DNA of 64,000 nucleotides from assembly GCA_965216035.1 (NCBI GenBank), contig CBDCFM010000019.1, positions 434,001 to 498,000 on the forward strand. The letters are read 5' to 3'. Positions 17,917 to 27,816 of this stretch are shown piece by piece (the first letter of the stretch is position 1; the number at the start of each line of letters is the position of its first letter). This DNA is from G963664115 sp965216035 (GTDB lineage Bacteria > Acidobacteriota > Terriglobia > 20CM-2-55-15). The notes below the pieces were generated by a model that made no database searches, was not told the origin of the DNA, and saw only the letters and a list, made by a program, of their open reading frames with translations. A program made the position numbers and the translations under genes.

Positions 17917-18861
17917 ATGAAATGGCTTATTGGTATTTTTGCACTGGCCGCGACGATCGCCGGCATCGCAATCACGCTGCCTCCGACCGTTGAGGCTCTC
18001 AGCCCCGACGAGGCTCTTCTGAGAATCTTCCCTAAAGACAGCACCGGCGTAATGTTCCTCGACCTGGCAGAGCTGAGAGACAACCCGTTGGTGCGCGAAT
18101 ACTTTCTGGACCGTGCTGATATTCAGCTACTCGGCGCGGTTGCCGAATTTGCCCGAAGAACCGGGATCGACCCTAAAACCGATGTGGATCAGGTGATGCT
18201 TGGGCAGACAGGCGCTCACGAGTTTCTGGGTGTCGCCCGGGCCAACTACGATCCGATCGTGATTGAGCAGTACTTTCGAGATTCTGACGCTGGATCTGAA
18301 ACCTACTCGGGACGAGTGATTTATCGACAGTCCCTGGTAGCGGACTGGTCGTTGTCGTTTGTCGAGGGCCTCGTCCTGATTGGTGACGACGGATCGGTTC
18401 GACGGGCGATCGATCAATGGGGTACGACATCCCAGAGTGCCATGGACAGTCCCGAACTGACCGCGGCCATCGAATCGATCGAGGAAGGTAACCAGGTCTG
18501 GGGCGTGGGAACGCTGACCGAAATGCGGCTTCCGGAAGCGATGGCGCCTCCGATGGCTGTCAATTTGATCGCTTCGCTGGAGCGCGTGACCTACCAATTG
18601 CGCTTGGACGAGGGGCTGACGGTCAGCGCTGTCGGCGAGTTTGCAGGACCGGATACAGCTCGACGGACGGGCGATTTGTTGAGAGGCGTGGTGGCGCTCG
18701 GTAAGATGCAGGTAATGGAGAGCGACGACCTGATTCAATTGTTCGACGGTCTGCAGGTCGACAGCGTCGAATCTTCAGTCAAGATCCGCTTTTCCGCGGA
18801 TGGCGAGCTACTCAGGCGTGTCACTGAGTTGGGATTCCGAATGCCCCGCCCCGCTGATTGA
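17917..18861 (+). CDS. secreted or membrane-anchored protein of unknown function
   Basis: The protein is 314 aa. An N-terminal hydrophobic segment (WLIGIFALAATIAGIAITL) acts as signal peptide or anchor. I do not recognise the rest. It has recurring LxxL-rich stretches (GVMFLDLAELRDNPLVREY) and a C-terminal part, SVESSVKIRFSADGELLRR. The mixed composition, without cysteines, fits a periplasmic protein. ATG 17917 was chosen because the signal peptide starts there. It is convergent with rho, with a 68-bp gap. Confidence 0.7.
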   Translation: MKWLIGIFALAATIAGIAITLPPTVEALSPDEALLRIFPKDSTGVMFLDLAELRDNPLVREYFLDRADIQLLGAVAEFARRTGIDPKTDVDQVMLGQTGAHEFLGVARANYDPIVIEQYFRDSDAGSETYSGRVIYRQSLVADWSLSFVEGLVLIGDDGSVRRAIDQWGTTSQSAMDSPELTAAIESIEEGNQVWGVGTLTEMRLPEAMAPPMAVNLIASLERVTYQLRLDEGLTVSAVGEFAGPDTARRTGDLLRGVVALGKMQVMESDDLIQLFDGLQVDSVESSVKIRFSADGELLRRVTELGFRMPRPAD

Positions 18862-18929
18862 GAAACTTAGAGTTGAGAACTAACAGAACGGGACCATTGA
18901 CGATCAACTCATAAGTGTCAAATCCCCCA

Positions 18930-20249
18930 TCATCTTGCCCCAGACATAGAGGCCAGAAATTCGCTGTTACTCTTTGTCTTTCCCATCTTCTGCAGGAGCA
19001 GTTCCATGGCCTCCACCGTGGACAGAGGGTTCAAGACCTTTCTCAACACCCAGATGCGCGTGAGTTCGTCCTTGGGAACCAACAGCTCTTCTTTTCTGGT
19101 GCCCGACCGATTGATATCAATTGCAGGAAAAACCCGTTTGTCTACGAGCTTGCGGTCCAGGCCAATCTCCATGTTGCCCGTGCCCTTGAATTCTTCGAAG
19201 ATGACGTCGTCCATCCGGCTTCCGGTGTCGATCAGTGCCGTTGCCATGATCGTCAGACTCCCGCCTTCCTCAATGTTACGCGCCGCGCCGAAGAACCGCT
19301 TCGGCCGCTGCAGGGCATTGGAGTCGACGCCGCCGGAAAGTACCTTGCCCGAGGGAGGGACGATCGTATTGTAGGCTCGTGCCAGGCGCGTGATCGAATC
19401 GAGAAGGATGACGACGTCGCGTTTGTGTTCGACCAGCCTCTTTGCTTTCTCGATGACCATTTCAGCCACCTGGACGTGCCGGGACGCGGGCTCGTCGAAG
19501 GTTGAACTGATGACTTCTCCATTGACAGATCGCTGCATATCGGTCACCTCTTCGGGTCTCTCATCGATTAATAGAACGATAAGAATGACCTCAGGCTGAT
19601 TGGCAGTGATCGAGTTGGCGATCGTCTGAAGCAGCATCGTCTTGCCGGTCCGCGGTGGCGCCACGATGAGACCACGCTGACCCTTGCCGATAGGCGTCAG
19701 CAGATCCAGCACCCGCGCCGACAAATCTTCTTGCTCTGTTTCCAGTTTCAGTCTTTCGTCGGGATAGAGTGGTGTGAGGTTGTCGAAGAAGATCTTGTTC
19801 CGAGCTTTGTCCGGATGTTCAAAGTTGACGGCTTCAACCTTGATCAGGGCAAAATAGCGTTCACCTTCTTTGGGCGGGCGAACCTGGCCGGATACAGTGT
19901 CCCCCGTTCTCAGATCGAACTTCCGGATCTGCGACGGTGACACGTAAATGTCGTCCGGTCCCGGCAAGTAGTTGTAGTCCGGTGCCCGGAGAAAACCAAA
20001 TCCGTCCGGCAAGGTTTCCAGTACACCCTCGCTGAAAATGAATCCGCTCTTTTCCGTCTGAGCCTGCAGGATTTTAAAAATGAGTTCCTGCTTGCGCATG
20101 CCCGATGCGCCCTGAATGTTGAGATCTTTGGTGACCTGGGTCAGGGCGGAGATGTTCATCTCCTTGAGTTGGGCGATGTCCATGGAAGTGGATCCGTCGG
20201 CACGTTCTGTCACTAGCTTCTTGGTTGTCGGTAGGCTTTTTTCGCTCAT
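18930..20249 (-). CDS. rho: transcription termination factor Rho
   Basis: The protein is about 439 aa, close to the usual 420. The order is an N-terminal Rho helical region (LKEMNISALTQVTKDLNI), then the cold-shock-like RNA-binding domain (GFGFLRAPDYNYLPGPDDIYVS), then the ATPase with Walker A PPRTGKT, Walker B-type VVILLDSITRLARAYN and the Q/R loops. It terminates transcripts as a hexameric RNA helicase. I set the start at ATG 20249 (MSEKSLPTTKK). The open frame continues upstream into engB but that part has no Rho homology. Two copies of the 12-mer TGTGGGGTTCTT (20250-20277) lie directly upstream. Confidence 0.96.
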   Translation of the reverse strand: MSEKSLPTTKKLVTERADGSTSMDIAQLKEMNISALTQVTKDLNIQGASGMRKQELIFKILQAQTEKSGFIFSEGVLETLPDGFGFLRAPDYNYLPGPDDIYVSPSQIRKFDLRTGDTVSGQVRPPKEGERYFALIKVEAVNFEHPDKARNKIFFDNLTPLYPDERLKLETEQEDLSARVLDLLTPIGKGQRGLIVAPPRTGKTMLLQTIANSITANQPEVILIVLLIDERPEEVTDMQRSVNGEVISSTFDEPASRHVQVAEMVIEKAKRLVEHKRDVVILLDSITRLARAYNTIVPPSGKVLSGGVDSNALQRPKRFFGAARNIEEGGSLTIMATALIDTGSRMDDVIFEEFKGTGNMEIGLDRKLVDKRVFPAIDINRSGTRKEELLVPKDELTRIWVLRKVLNPLSTVEAMELLLQKMGKTKSNSEFLASMSGAR

Positions 20250-20323
20250 GTGGGGTTCTTCATGTGGGGTTCTTGATGTTGCGGTGTGTGGTGGCAGATT
20301 CGGGACGAATCGGCCCTCTCCAC

Positions 20324-20899
20324 CTATGAAACGGCAGTCCCAATCCTCTTTAAGGTTTCCTTCTTTCCGAGACGTGTGACTGCCGAGAATGGAATCAGCG
20401 CTTCGGCTCCGAGCGTTTTCTCGGCTTTTACGATCGATTGAATCAACCGATTCCGTGAAAGTTTGTCTGATTTCGTCAAAATGACTGTGTTTTGGATTTG
20501 GTAGTGGTCCAACCACTCCTTCATTAGAATGTCGTCCGGAGTTGGCGGTATGCGGCAATCGATGAGCAACAGCGCCAACCTCAGTTGCGGCCGGTCTTGC
20601 AAATAACCTTCAACCATATTCCTCCACCCTGCCTGGACCTTCTTGGGAACTTTGGCGTACCCGTATCCGGGTAGATCGACGAAGTACAGGCTGTCATTAA
20701 TCGAATAAAAGTTGATGGTTTGTGTGCGTCCCGGCGACCGGCTAATTCGGGCCAGTTTGCCCAGATTCGCCAGTGTGTTCAGCAAGCTTGATTTTCCGAC
20801 GTTCGATCGGCCTATAAAAGCGATCTCCTGTAGTTGATCATGCGGAAAGTCAGCCGGTTTCTGGGTACTCTTGATAAATCGAGCGCAACTGACTTTCAC
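20324..20899 (-). CDS. engB: ribosome biogenesis GTPase YsxC/EngB
   Basis: The protein is 191 aa, the normal size. G1 is GRSNVGKS (residues 30-37), G3 is DLPGYGYA, G4 is TKSD and G5 is SAVT. This GTPase helps late assembly of the large ribosomal subunit in the cytoplasm. It lies between lon and rho on the same strand. The neighbourhood of lon, clpX, clpP and tig is common to many bacteria. Confidence 0.96.
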   Translation of the reverse strand: MKVSCARFIKSTQKPADFPHDQLQEIAFIGRSNVGKSSLLNTLANLGKLARISRSPGRTQTINFYSINDSLYFVDLPGYGYAKVPKKVQAGWRNMVEGYLQDRPQLRLALLLIDCRIPPTPDDILMKEWLDHYQIQNTVILTKSDKLSRNRLIQSIVKAEKTLGAEALIPFSAVTRLGKKETLKRIGTAVS

Positions 20900-21062
20900 G
20901 GGAGGTCGAGCACGGAAGGCTCATGTCCAGACTTGTGTATTCTACCAGCTAATTGAGGAACATTTCCAGTTTAATGTGCCGAATGATGCTAAGGGTATCA
21001 TTTTTATAAGTGATTGGTGAGGCCGCTTGTTCGCATACGCTGCGTATCCGATTGGCCTTGAG

Positions 21063-23474
21063 TCAATGCGCAATCGAGGGCGACTCTTGGCCGGTTCCCC
21101 CGGCCAGCGCTGCCGGATTAAAGGCCTCGGCTTCATCCAGCGGCGTGGGCTGCTCGGTGAGCGCCCTCTCCAGAACTTCGTCCATGTTTTCTACGGCGTG
21201 GATCGTGAACTCCCTCAATATGTCAGCCGGAATATCCGCCAGGTCCTTTTCGGTCTCCTTCGGTAAGATGACCGTGCGTATGCCTACGCGGTGTGCCGCC
21301 AGCAGCTTCTCTTTGATTCCGCCGATCGCCAGAATCTTACCCCGCAGCGTAATCTCGCCCGTCATCGCGATGTCACGTGAAACCGGGATCCGAGTTAAAG
21401 CGCTAACGATGGACGTTGCCATCGTGATCCCGGCCGAGGGCCCGTCTTTCGGGATCGCACCCTCTGGTACGTGAATGTGAATATCGAATCTTTGGTAGAA
21501 ATCTTTCGAAATTCCGAAGGCGTGCGCACGGGACCGGACGTAGCTCATTGCTGCCTGGGCGGATTCCTGCATCACGTCGCCAAGCTTGCCGGTTAGGGTC
21601 AGTTTCCCGGTGCCTTCCATTACGCTTGTTTCCGTCACAAGGATTTCACCGCCCACTTCGGTCCACGCCAAACCCGTCACCAGACCGACTTCGTTCTTGG
21701 CTTCCTGCTGGTTTGAACGGAACTTTGCGACGCCCAGATAGTCGCTGAGGTCTTCGGGTGCGATCTGGGCACGGTACTTCTTGCCCTCCCGAACCACCGC
21801 CCGAGATACCTTACGGCAAACCGATGAGATTTCACGTTCCAGGTTTCGAACACCGGCTTCGCGCGTGTAGTGGCGAATGATGTCCTCGACGGTCCCGTCA
21901 TTGAACTGCAGATGCTTCTTGCTGAGACCGGTTGATTCCAACTGTTTGGGAATCAGGAACCGCTTGGAGATTTCCCGCTTTTCTTCTTCGGTGTATCCGG
22001 GGATGCGCAGAATCTCCATCCTGTCCTGCAGGGGTTGGGGAATCGTGTGAAGGACATTCGCCGTTGCTATGAACATGACCTGCGACAGATCATAATCGAC
22101 GTCGAGATAGTGGTCGTTGAAGCTCGAGTTCTGCTCCGGATCGAAGACTTCCAGTAGCGCCGCTCCAGGATCGCCTCTGAAATCCATGTTCATCTTGTCG
22201 ACTTCATCGAGCAGGAAGACGGGGTTAACAGTGCCCGCCTTCTTGATCATCTGAACAATCTGACCCGGCAGAGCGCCGATATAAGTCCGGCGGTGTCCTC
22301 GAATCTCGGCCTCATCCCGCACGCCCCCTAATGCGAACCTGACGAATTTACGACCGGTCGCCCGCGCGATCGACATTCCGAGCGAAGTCTTGCCGACTCC
22401 CGGAGGTCCAGCGAAGCACAGAATCGAGCCCTTGGGTTTTTTGACGAGCTGCCGCACCGCAAGGAATTCCAGAATTCGCTCCTTGACCTTTTCGAGCCCA
22501 TAGTGGTCCTCGTTCAGGATTCGCTCGGCCGCTTCAATGTCCCGGATTTCTCGGCTGCGTTTCTTCCACGGGACCGTGATCAACCAGTCCACATAGTTTC
22601 GGGAAACTGTGGATTCCGCCGACATCGCCGGCATCATTTCGAGCCGACGGAGTTCCTGGATAGCCTTTTCGTACGCGGCATCGGGCATTCCAGCGTCCTT
22701 GATTTTGGCTCGGAGCTCGTCCAGATCCGATTTCTCGTCTTTTTTGCCCAGCTCACGTTGAATCGCCTTGATCTTTTCGCTGAGGTAGTACTCTTTCTGG
22801 GCACGCTCCATCTGGCGCTTGACCCGGCCCTGAATGGACCGATCTACCTGCAGCTTTTCGATCTCAATATCGAGTAAATCCGCGAGGCGCTTACACCGCT
22901 CGACGGGGTTGAATATCTCGATGAGCTCCTGCTTTTCTTCCACTGACAGCGCGAGGTGGGAACATATCGTGTCGCCCAAACACCCGATGTCATCCATTCG
23001 GATCGCAGCCAGCACCTGCTCGTAATTGACGCTCTGGCTCAGCTTCACGTATTCCTCGAAAAGCTGACTGACACGGGCGATCAGGTTGTCGTAACCGGTG
23101 AAGGTCTGGTTTCTGAACGGTGATAGCCGCAATTTGGCAGTGAGATGGCCCGCTTCTTCTGAAATATTCAGTATCCGTGCGCGCTCAATGCCTTCGACAA
23201 GAACCTTCGTATTTCCATCCGGCAGGTTTAGAGCCTGGACAAGGTTCGAAACCGTTCCAACCTGATAAATCTCGTTGGGTTTTGGATCGTCGACTGCGGC
23301 GTCGTACTGGGTGGACAGGAAAATTCTCTTGTCCCCATCCATCGCGGCTTCCAGCGCCCGCACTGAGGACTTCCGTCCGATGACGAAAGGCACCAACATA
23401 TAGGGGAAGATTACGACGTCCCGAATCGGGACCATGGGTAGGCTGACCTGCTCGTATTTTTCCCTCTTAGTCAT
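21063..23474 (-). CDS. lon: ATP-dependent endopeptidase Lon
   Basis: The protein is 803 aa, the normal size. The N-terminal substrate-binding domain starts at LPMVPIRDVVIFPYM, followed by coiled-coil segments. The AAA+ module has Walker A GPPGVGKT and Walker B FLLDEVDKM. The protease domain has the catalytic serine in PKDGPSAG (S680) and the downstream lysine region ending KILAIGGIKEKLLAA. It degrades misfolded and regulatory proteins in the cytoplasm. ATG 23474 is the start, 83 bp downstream of the clpX stop. Confidence 0.97.
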   Translation of the reverse strand: MTKREKYEQVSLPMVPIRDVVIFPYMLVPFVIGRKSSVRALEAAMDGDKRIFLSTQYDAAVDDPKPNEIYQVGTVSNLVQALNLPDGNTKVLVEGIERARILNISEEAGHLTAKLRLSPFRNQTFTGYDNLIARVSQLFEEYVKLSQSVNYEQVLAAIRMDDIGCLGDTICSHLALSVEEKQELIEIFNPVERCKRLADLLDIEIEKLQVDRSIQGRVKRQMERAQKEYYLSEKIKAIQRELGKKDEKSDLDELRAKIKDAGMPDAAYEKAIQELRRLEMMPAMSAESTVSRNYVDWLITVPWKKRSREIRDIEAAERILNEDHYGLEKVKERILEFLAVRQLVKKPKGSILCFAGPPGVGKTSLGMSIARATGRKFVRFALGGVRDEAEIRGHRRTYIGALPGQIVQMIKKAGTVNPVFLLDEVDKMNMDFRGDPGAALLEVFDPEQNSSFNDHYLDVDYDLSQVMFIATANVLHTIPQPLQDRMEILRIPGYTEEEKREISKRFLIPKQLESTGLSKKHLQFNDGTVEDIIRHYTREAGVRNLEREISSVCRKVSRAVVREGKKYRAQIAPEDLSDYLGVAKFRSNQQEAKNEVGLVTGLAWTEVGGEILVTETSVMEGTGKLTLTGKLGDVMQESAQAAMSYVRSRAHAFGISKDFYQRFDIHIHVPEGAIPKDGPSAGITMATSIVSALTRIPVSRDIAMTGEITLRGKILAIGGIKEKLLAAHRVGIRTVILPKETEKDLADIPADILREFTIHAVENMDEVLERALTEQPTPLDEAEAFNPAALAGGTGQESPSIAH

Positions 23475-23557
23475 TTTGTAGACTCGTTTCCGGTAGCCAA
23501 GAAATTCGTTAAGTGTGGTGTCAGGACCGGAATTCGATAGTCCATCGGATAGCCCGC

Positions 23558-24790
23558 TTACCCTGCCTTCTCAAACGGCAACCGCACTTCCTTCTTTTCG
23601 ACCATCTGCTTCGTGATCGTTAGCTCTTGGTGAATTTTCTGTCCCGGGATGGTGTACATGACGTCCAGCATGAGCTCTTCCATAATGATACGGAGTCCCC
23701 GGGCGCCGACGTTCCGTTTGACCGACTGGACCGCAATCGCCTTGATCGCCTTGTCGGTGAACTTCAATGTGACGTTCTCGTACTCGAACAGGCGCTGATA
23801 CTGCTTAACCAGGGCATTCTTTGGACAGGTAAGGATTTCCACCAATGCCGCCTCGTCCAGATCGTGGAGGGTGCCCACCACCGGAACGCGCCCTACGAAC
23901 TCCGGGATCATGCCGTACTTGATCAGATCTTCAGGTTCGACGACGTCGATGAGCTGGGACCGACCGTCGTCGGTCTTGCTCCGGAGCTCACCCTTGAAGC
24001 CCATCGTACTGCGCTTTGCCAGACGTTTTTCGACCACCTCCTCGAGGCCTACAAATGCACCCCCGCAGATGAACAGGATGTTCGTCGTGTCAACCTGGGT
24101 GAACTCTTGGTGAGGATGCTTTCGCCCTCCTTGAGGAGGAACGTTTGCCACCGTCCCCTCCAACATCTTTAACAGGGCTTGCTGGACTCCTTCCCCGGAG
24201 ACATCGCGCGTGATCGAAGGGTTTTCGTCCTTGCGGCCGATCTTGTCGATCTCGTCGATATAAATAATTCCCGTCTGAGCCCGTTCGACATCTCCTCCGG
24301 CACTTTGAACGAGCCGCAAGATAATGTTTTCAACGTCCTCACCGACATAACCGGCTTCGGTCAGAGTGGTTGCGTCCACTATCGCAAAGGGGACGCTCAG
24401 CAGCCTCGCCAGCGTCTGGGCGAGGAGCGTTTTGCCCGTACCGGTGCGCCCGATCAACAGAATGTTCGATTTCTGGAGTTCGATCTCGGATTTCTTTCGC
24501 GACAGCTCGATCCGTTTGTAGTGGTTATAGACGGCAACGGCCAGCTTCTTCTTCGTCCGGTTTTGGCCGATGACGTACTGGTCCAGAAATTCCTTAATCT
24601 CAGGTGGTTTTGGGAGATGTGCGTTGCTGGATACTGGTTCTAGACCCTGGTCTTCGTCAATGATGTCCTGACAGACAGTGACGCATTCATCACAGATGAA
24701 CACGGTTGGTCCCGCGATCAGTTTCCGAACGTCATTCTGGCTCTTGTTGCAGAACGAACATCGAAGCGCTTCGCTGCTGTTCTTTTTCAA
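23558..24790 (-). CDS. clpX: ClpX, ATPase subunit of the Clp protease
   Basis: The protein is 410 aa. The zinc-binding domain has cysteines C11, C14, C33 and C36 (CSFC, CDEC). The AAA+ module has Walker A GRTGTGKT and Walker B IIYIDEIDKI. The pore and IGF-type regions expected for ClpP docking lie in the usual order. It unfolds substrates for ClpP and sits directly downstream of clpP with an 81-bp gap, as is typical. Confidence 0.97.
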   Translation of the reverse strand: MKKNSSEALRCSFCNKSQNDVRKLIAGPTVFICDECVTVCQDIIDEDQGLEPVSSNAHLPKPPEIKEFLDQYVIGQNRTKKKLAVAVYNHYKRIELSRKKSEIELQKSNILLIGRTGTGKTLLAQTLARLLSVPFAIVDATTLTEAGYVGEDVENIILRLVQSAGGDVERAQTGIIYIDEIDKIGRKDENPSITRDVSGEGVQQALLKMLEGTVANVPPQGGRKHPHQEFTQVDTTNILFICGGAFVGLEEVVEKRLAKRSTMGFKGELRSKTDDGRSQLIDVVEPEDLIKYGMIPEFVGRVPVVGTLHDLDEAALVEILTCPKNALVKQYQRLFEYENVTLKFTDKAIKAIAVQSVKRNVGARGLRIIMEELMLDVMYTIPGQKIHQELTITKQMVEKKEVRLPFEKAG

Positions 24791-24871
24791 ACCACTGTTC
24801 CTCCGCCTGTTCGTCGGTGTCCACGGCCTCCCGGGATCCCTCTAAATCATTTTATTACAATCGGTTCGTTC

Positions 24872-25459
24872 CTATTGCCGCGTTGAAATGACCTCGTCGA
24901 TAATCCCATATTCCTTGGACTGCTCCGCGCCCATGATGTAGTCTCGCTCGACGTCCCTTTCGATACGATCCAAGGGTTGACCGGTATGTTTGGCGAGGAT
25001 GTCGTTCAGGATGCTGCGCATCCGCAGTATCTCCTTCGCCTGAATGTCGATCTCGGTTGCCTGCCCCTGCAGGCCGCCCAGCCACGGCTGGTGGATCATG
25101 ATTCTGGAATGCGGCAGAGCAAATCGTTTCTTTGGGGTCCCTGCAGCCAGAAGCACCGCCCCCATGCTGGCCGCTTGACCCATGCATATCGTCGTCACAT
25201 CGGGCCGGATGAACTGGATTGTGTCGTAAATCGCCAGGCCGCCTGTGATCGATCCGCCGGGCGAATTGATATAGAGGGAAACGTCCCGCTCGGGATCTTC
25301 CGCTTCCAAATAAAGAAGCTGGGCTGTGACGACGTTGGCGACATTGTCGTCTACAGGTGTTCCTATAAAGATGATGCTGTCTCTGAGCAGCCGCGAGTAA
25401 ATATCGTAGGCGCGCTCGCCACGATTGGTCTGCTCGACGACCATTGGAATTAGTGCCAT
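24872..25459 (-). CDS. clpP: ATP-dependent Clp protease proteolytic subunit
   Basis: The protein is 195 aa. The catalytic triad is visible: S98 in GQAASMGA, H123 in MIHQP and D173 in ERDYIM. Little or no propeptide is seen before MVVEQTNRGERAYDIYSRLL. A good Shine-Dalgarno (GAGGAAAAG) precedes ATG 25459. It forms the tetradecameric protease chamber with ClpX in the cytoplasm. Confidence 0.97.
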   Translation of the reverse strand: MALIPMVVEQTNRGERAYDIYSRLLRDSIIFIGTPVDDNVANVVTAQLLYLEAEDPERDVSLYINSPGGSITGGLAIYDTIQFIRPDVTTICMGQAASMGAVLLAAGTPKKRFALPHSRIMIHQPWLGGLQGQATEIDIQAKEILRMRSILNDILAKHTGQPLDRIERDVERDYIMGAEQSKEYGIIDEVISTRQ

Positions 25460-25896
25460 CTTTTCCTCAGGAGTGTTCTGCGTTGAATGAATCCTACTCT
25501 ATTTCCTGACACACAGCAGTCCCTAGTAAGGTTATCGGAAACTTTCGTGGTTTCCATGATTCCGGAAATCGGGGCCAGGCTCTATTTTCCTATTTTCTCG
25601 TTACCTCAATTCGCGGTTAGTCGGGGAAACAGGGCTCTAAACCCAATTTCTCAATTCTCCAGATAACCCGAGCACCATGAAAAGTGTGTCACAAACCGGC
25701 GAGAAAAACAGCATGTAGCGGAATTCTGTAGCAGGGCCAGTTCATCGCTAGGCGCCGTCTGTGACCTCACGCTGTGGAAGTTTTGCATGTGGGCCCACGG
25801 AGCACAGCTACAGAGGACGATAGCAATCTATTTCGAAAAGATCCTCCTGCTTGACGTTCGGTGGTTTATGCGTCTGCATCCATAATCCAGCGTGTC
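25460..25896. other. tig-clpP intergenic region with a possible dispersed repeat
   Basis: These 437 bp hold no gene I can support. The segment 25563-25600 (reverse strand reads AATAGAGCCTGGCCCCGATT) resembles a type of GC-flanked dispersed intergenic motif seen in many genomes. The clpP promoter should lie here because the gap to tig is long, but I see no clear -35/-10 pair. Confidence 0.35.
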
Positions 25897-27222
25897 CTAT
25901 TCCGTCACTTTGGCTTCTGATTCCCCTCCAAGGCTTCCCGCAGGCACAACCTTTGCCCGGTCCTGAAGAATCTTGAGTATCTTGTTATTGGAGATCTGTC
26001 CCTTGATTTTCTCGATCCCGTTGTTTCCGTTCAATGCCTCGCGGACACTACGGGTGGACTGCTGCATCTGAGTGGCCATTGCCTCGATTTCCTGGTCGAT
26101 TTCCTCAGCGGAGACCTCTACGTCTTCCTGTTCGGCGAGATGATCCAGTATCAGCGATCCTCGCACGTCGCGTATGGCCTGGTCGTACTGTTCGTGTCGA
26201 ACCTTTCCCCAGTCCAAATCCAACTGCTGTGGGTTGATGCCCTGCCGGCCCAAATCCCTCATCAGACGCTGGAGCCGAACCTGAACCTGGTGTTCCACCA
26301 GCGATTCCGGAACTTCGAACTCGTTATTTTCCTCCAGCCAGCGGAGCAACGCGTCCCGAGTCTGCTCGTCGGCGTGCGTCCTCTTGTGTTCTTCGAGATT
26401 CTTGCGGACTTCCGCCCGGAGATCGGCCAGGGTCGTGTAGTCTCCGAGTCCATCGGCAAACTCGTCGTCGAGCACGGGGCGTATCTTCTCCTTGATCGAC
26501 TCGACGTGAACCGTATACTCGGCCGACTTGCCGGCGAGCTTCGCTTCGGGATGGTCGTCCCGGTATTTCACGCCGAAGGTCTTGTCCTCTCCCGCCCGGG
26601 CGCCGGTCAGATTTTCAGTAAACTCCTTTATGGTCGTATTACCACCAATCTCGCACAGCGCTTTCTCAGCTGCTAGAGCATCGTCGTCCGCTTCACCCTC
26701 CAGCGTGCCTGTGAACGAGATTTCGACAAAATCACCCTCACCGACCGCACGATCCTCTGCGACAGGCGTCATTTCAGCGCGTTCCTCGACCATCCGTTCC
26801 AGTGTGGCATCCACCTCTTCTTCAGTGACCTCGGTGGCGACTTCTTCAATCGGAATATCAGCGTGATTCGTAATGTCGAGCGTAGGATAGATCTCGAAGA
26901 CTGCTTTGAAGTGGAGCGGCGCTCCCTTCGAGTAGACGACTTCCTGAAACTCAGGCGAATCGACGACGCTTAGATTCTTCTCCCGTACCGCATCGGAAAA
27001 ATAGTGCGGTAGAAGGTGCTGGTACATCTCGGAGATAATGTCGTCTCGATAGCGGGTCTTGATCACACCAAGCGGGGCTTTTCCCGGACGAAACCCGGGT
27101 ACGCGGGCTTGCTTTGCGAATTTACGCGCGACGGCCGTGATTTCATCGGTGACGATGTGTTCGGGGATTTCAATTTCGAAACGCTTCTTTACGGTGCTGA
27201 TATCGGTTAGTTCTGCTTTCAT
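25897..27222 (-). CDS. tig: trigger factor
   Basis: The protein is 441 aa. The ribosome-binding N-domain contains the signature-like GFRPGKAP (residues 43-50 region). The FKBP-type peptidyl-prolyl isomerase domain starts around VGEGDFVEISFTGTLEG, and the C-terminal helical chaperone arm follows. It acts on nascent chains at the ribosome exit tunnel. It precedes clpP and clpX in the usual order. It ends in TAG, which shows that TAG is an ordinary stop codon in this genome. Confidence 0.97.
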   Translation of the reverse strand: MKAELTDISTVKKRFEIEIPEHIVTDEITAVARKFAKQARVPGFRPGKAPLGVIKTRYRDDIISEMYQHLLPHYFSDAVREKNLSVVDSPEFQEVVYSKGAPLHFKAVFEIYPTLDITNHADIPIEEVATEVTEEEVDATLERMVEERAEMTPVAEDRAVGEGDFVEISFTGTLEGEADDDALAAEKALCEIGGNTTIKEFTENLTGARAGEDKTFGVKYRDDHPEAKLAGKSAEYTVHVESIKEKIRPVLDDEFADGLGDYTTLADLRAEVRKNLEEHKRTHADEQTRDALLRWLEENNEFEVPESLVEHQVQVRLQRLMRDLGRQGINPQQLDLDWGKVRHEQYDQAIRDVRGSLILDHLAEQEDVEVSAEEIDQEIEAMATQMQQSTRSVREALNGNNGIEKIKGQISNNKILKILQDRAKVVPAGSLGGESEAKVTE

Positions 27223-27259
27223 GAAATCAGTCTTCCACTGCAGTTTGTCTAGGGTCGAG

Positions 27260-27341
27260 TGCGAAAGGAGGGACTCGAACCCTCAAGGGTTTCCCCACTG
27301 GATCCTAAATCCAGCGCGTCTGCCAGTTCCGCCACTTTCGC
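27260..27341 (-). tRNA. tRNA-Leu (anticodon UAG)
   Basis: The gene is 82 nt without an encoded CCA. The acceptor stem pairs GCGAAAG with CTTTCGC, with discriminator A. The anticodon stem-loop is CTGGA-TTTAGGA-TCCAG, giving UAG. A variable arm (GGG-AAA-CCC) and the T arm GAGGG-TTCGAGT-CCCTC are complete. The long variable arm fits a leucine tRNA. Confidence 0.95.
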
Positions 27342-27717
27342 GCGCATCATAGGGAAGGCTCAGTATACCCCAGGCTCTCCTGTCGTTGGTCCTTCCAAGG
27401 AGCCACACGAAATCGATCGGATCCCGCCGCCAGTTTGCAACTGTTTCCAGGTCGAGCAATTCAGCCTGAGTACGGCCGGCAATCAATTCTCGATCGATCC
27501 CGTCAGGTTCCAACGGTGAATTCTGCGTCAACCGTTCGAGCCGTTCTGGCTGATCCTTGAGTTGCTCGATACGTTTGAGGTGAGCGATAGCCGAAGAGTC
27601 AGGAAAGTCCCGATCGTGATCGTGAATGCCCTTGGCTGTCGCGAGAGCAGGGTTGCTCTCGAACATCGTCTCGAAGTAGGCGTTCATGAATGCCGCAAAA
27701 TTAGATGGCTCGGCCAC
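27342..27717 (-). pseudogene. 5' remnant of a DUF885-family gene
   Basis: The first ~105 residues match the N-terminus of DUF885 proteins, which are usually about 550-600 aa: YFETMFESNPALATAKGIHDHD, here cited in part as FESNPALATAKGIHD, and DRELIAGRTQAELLDLETV. Homology ends at about 27400 (FVWLLG), just before tRNA-Leu, and the frame then runs into the tRNA gene. The remaining four fifths of the gene is absent. A deletion or insertion next to the tRNA is the likely cause. Full-length relatives are predicted zinc peptidases or hydrolases, but this fragment should be inactive. Confidence 0.75.
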
Positions 27718-27816
27718 ACTCTATTCCCGGTGGGAATTATGGCACTGCCCTTGAAACTCGCTTTTGGTTGCCCGTGGCGTTAGTCTTGGTACAATCCGCC
27801 CGAGGAACCCTACACA

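Noticed and set aside
20249..20558. Longer Rho start extending into engB
   Set aside because: The extra residues lie within the engB coding region and do not match Rho; ATG 20249 gives a normal length.
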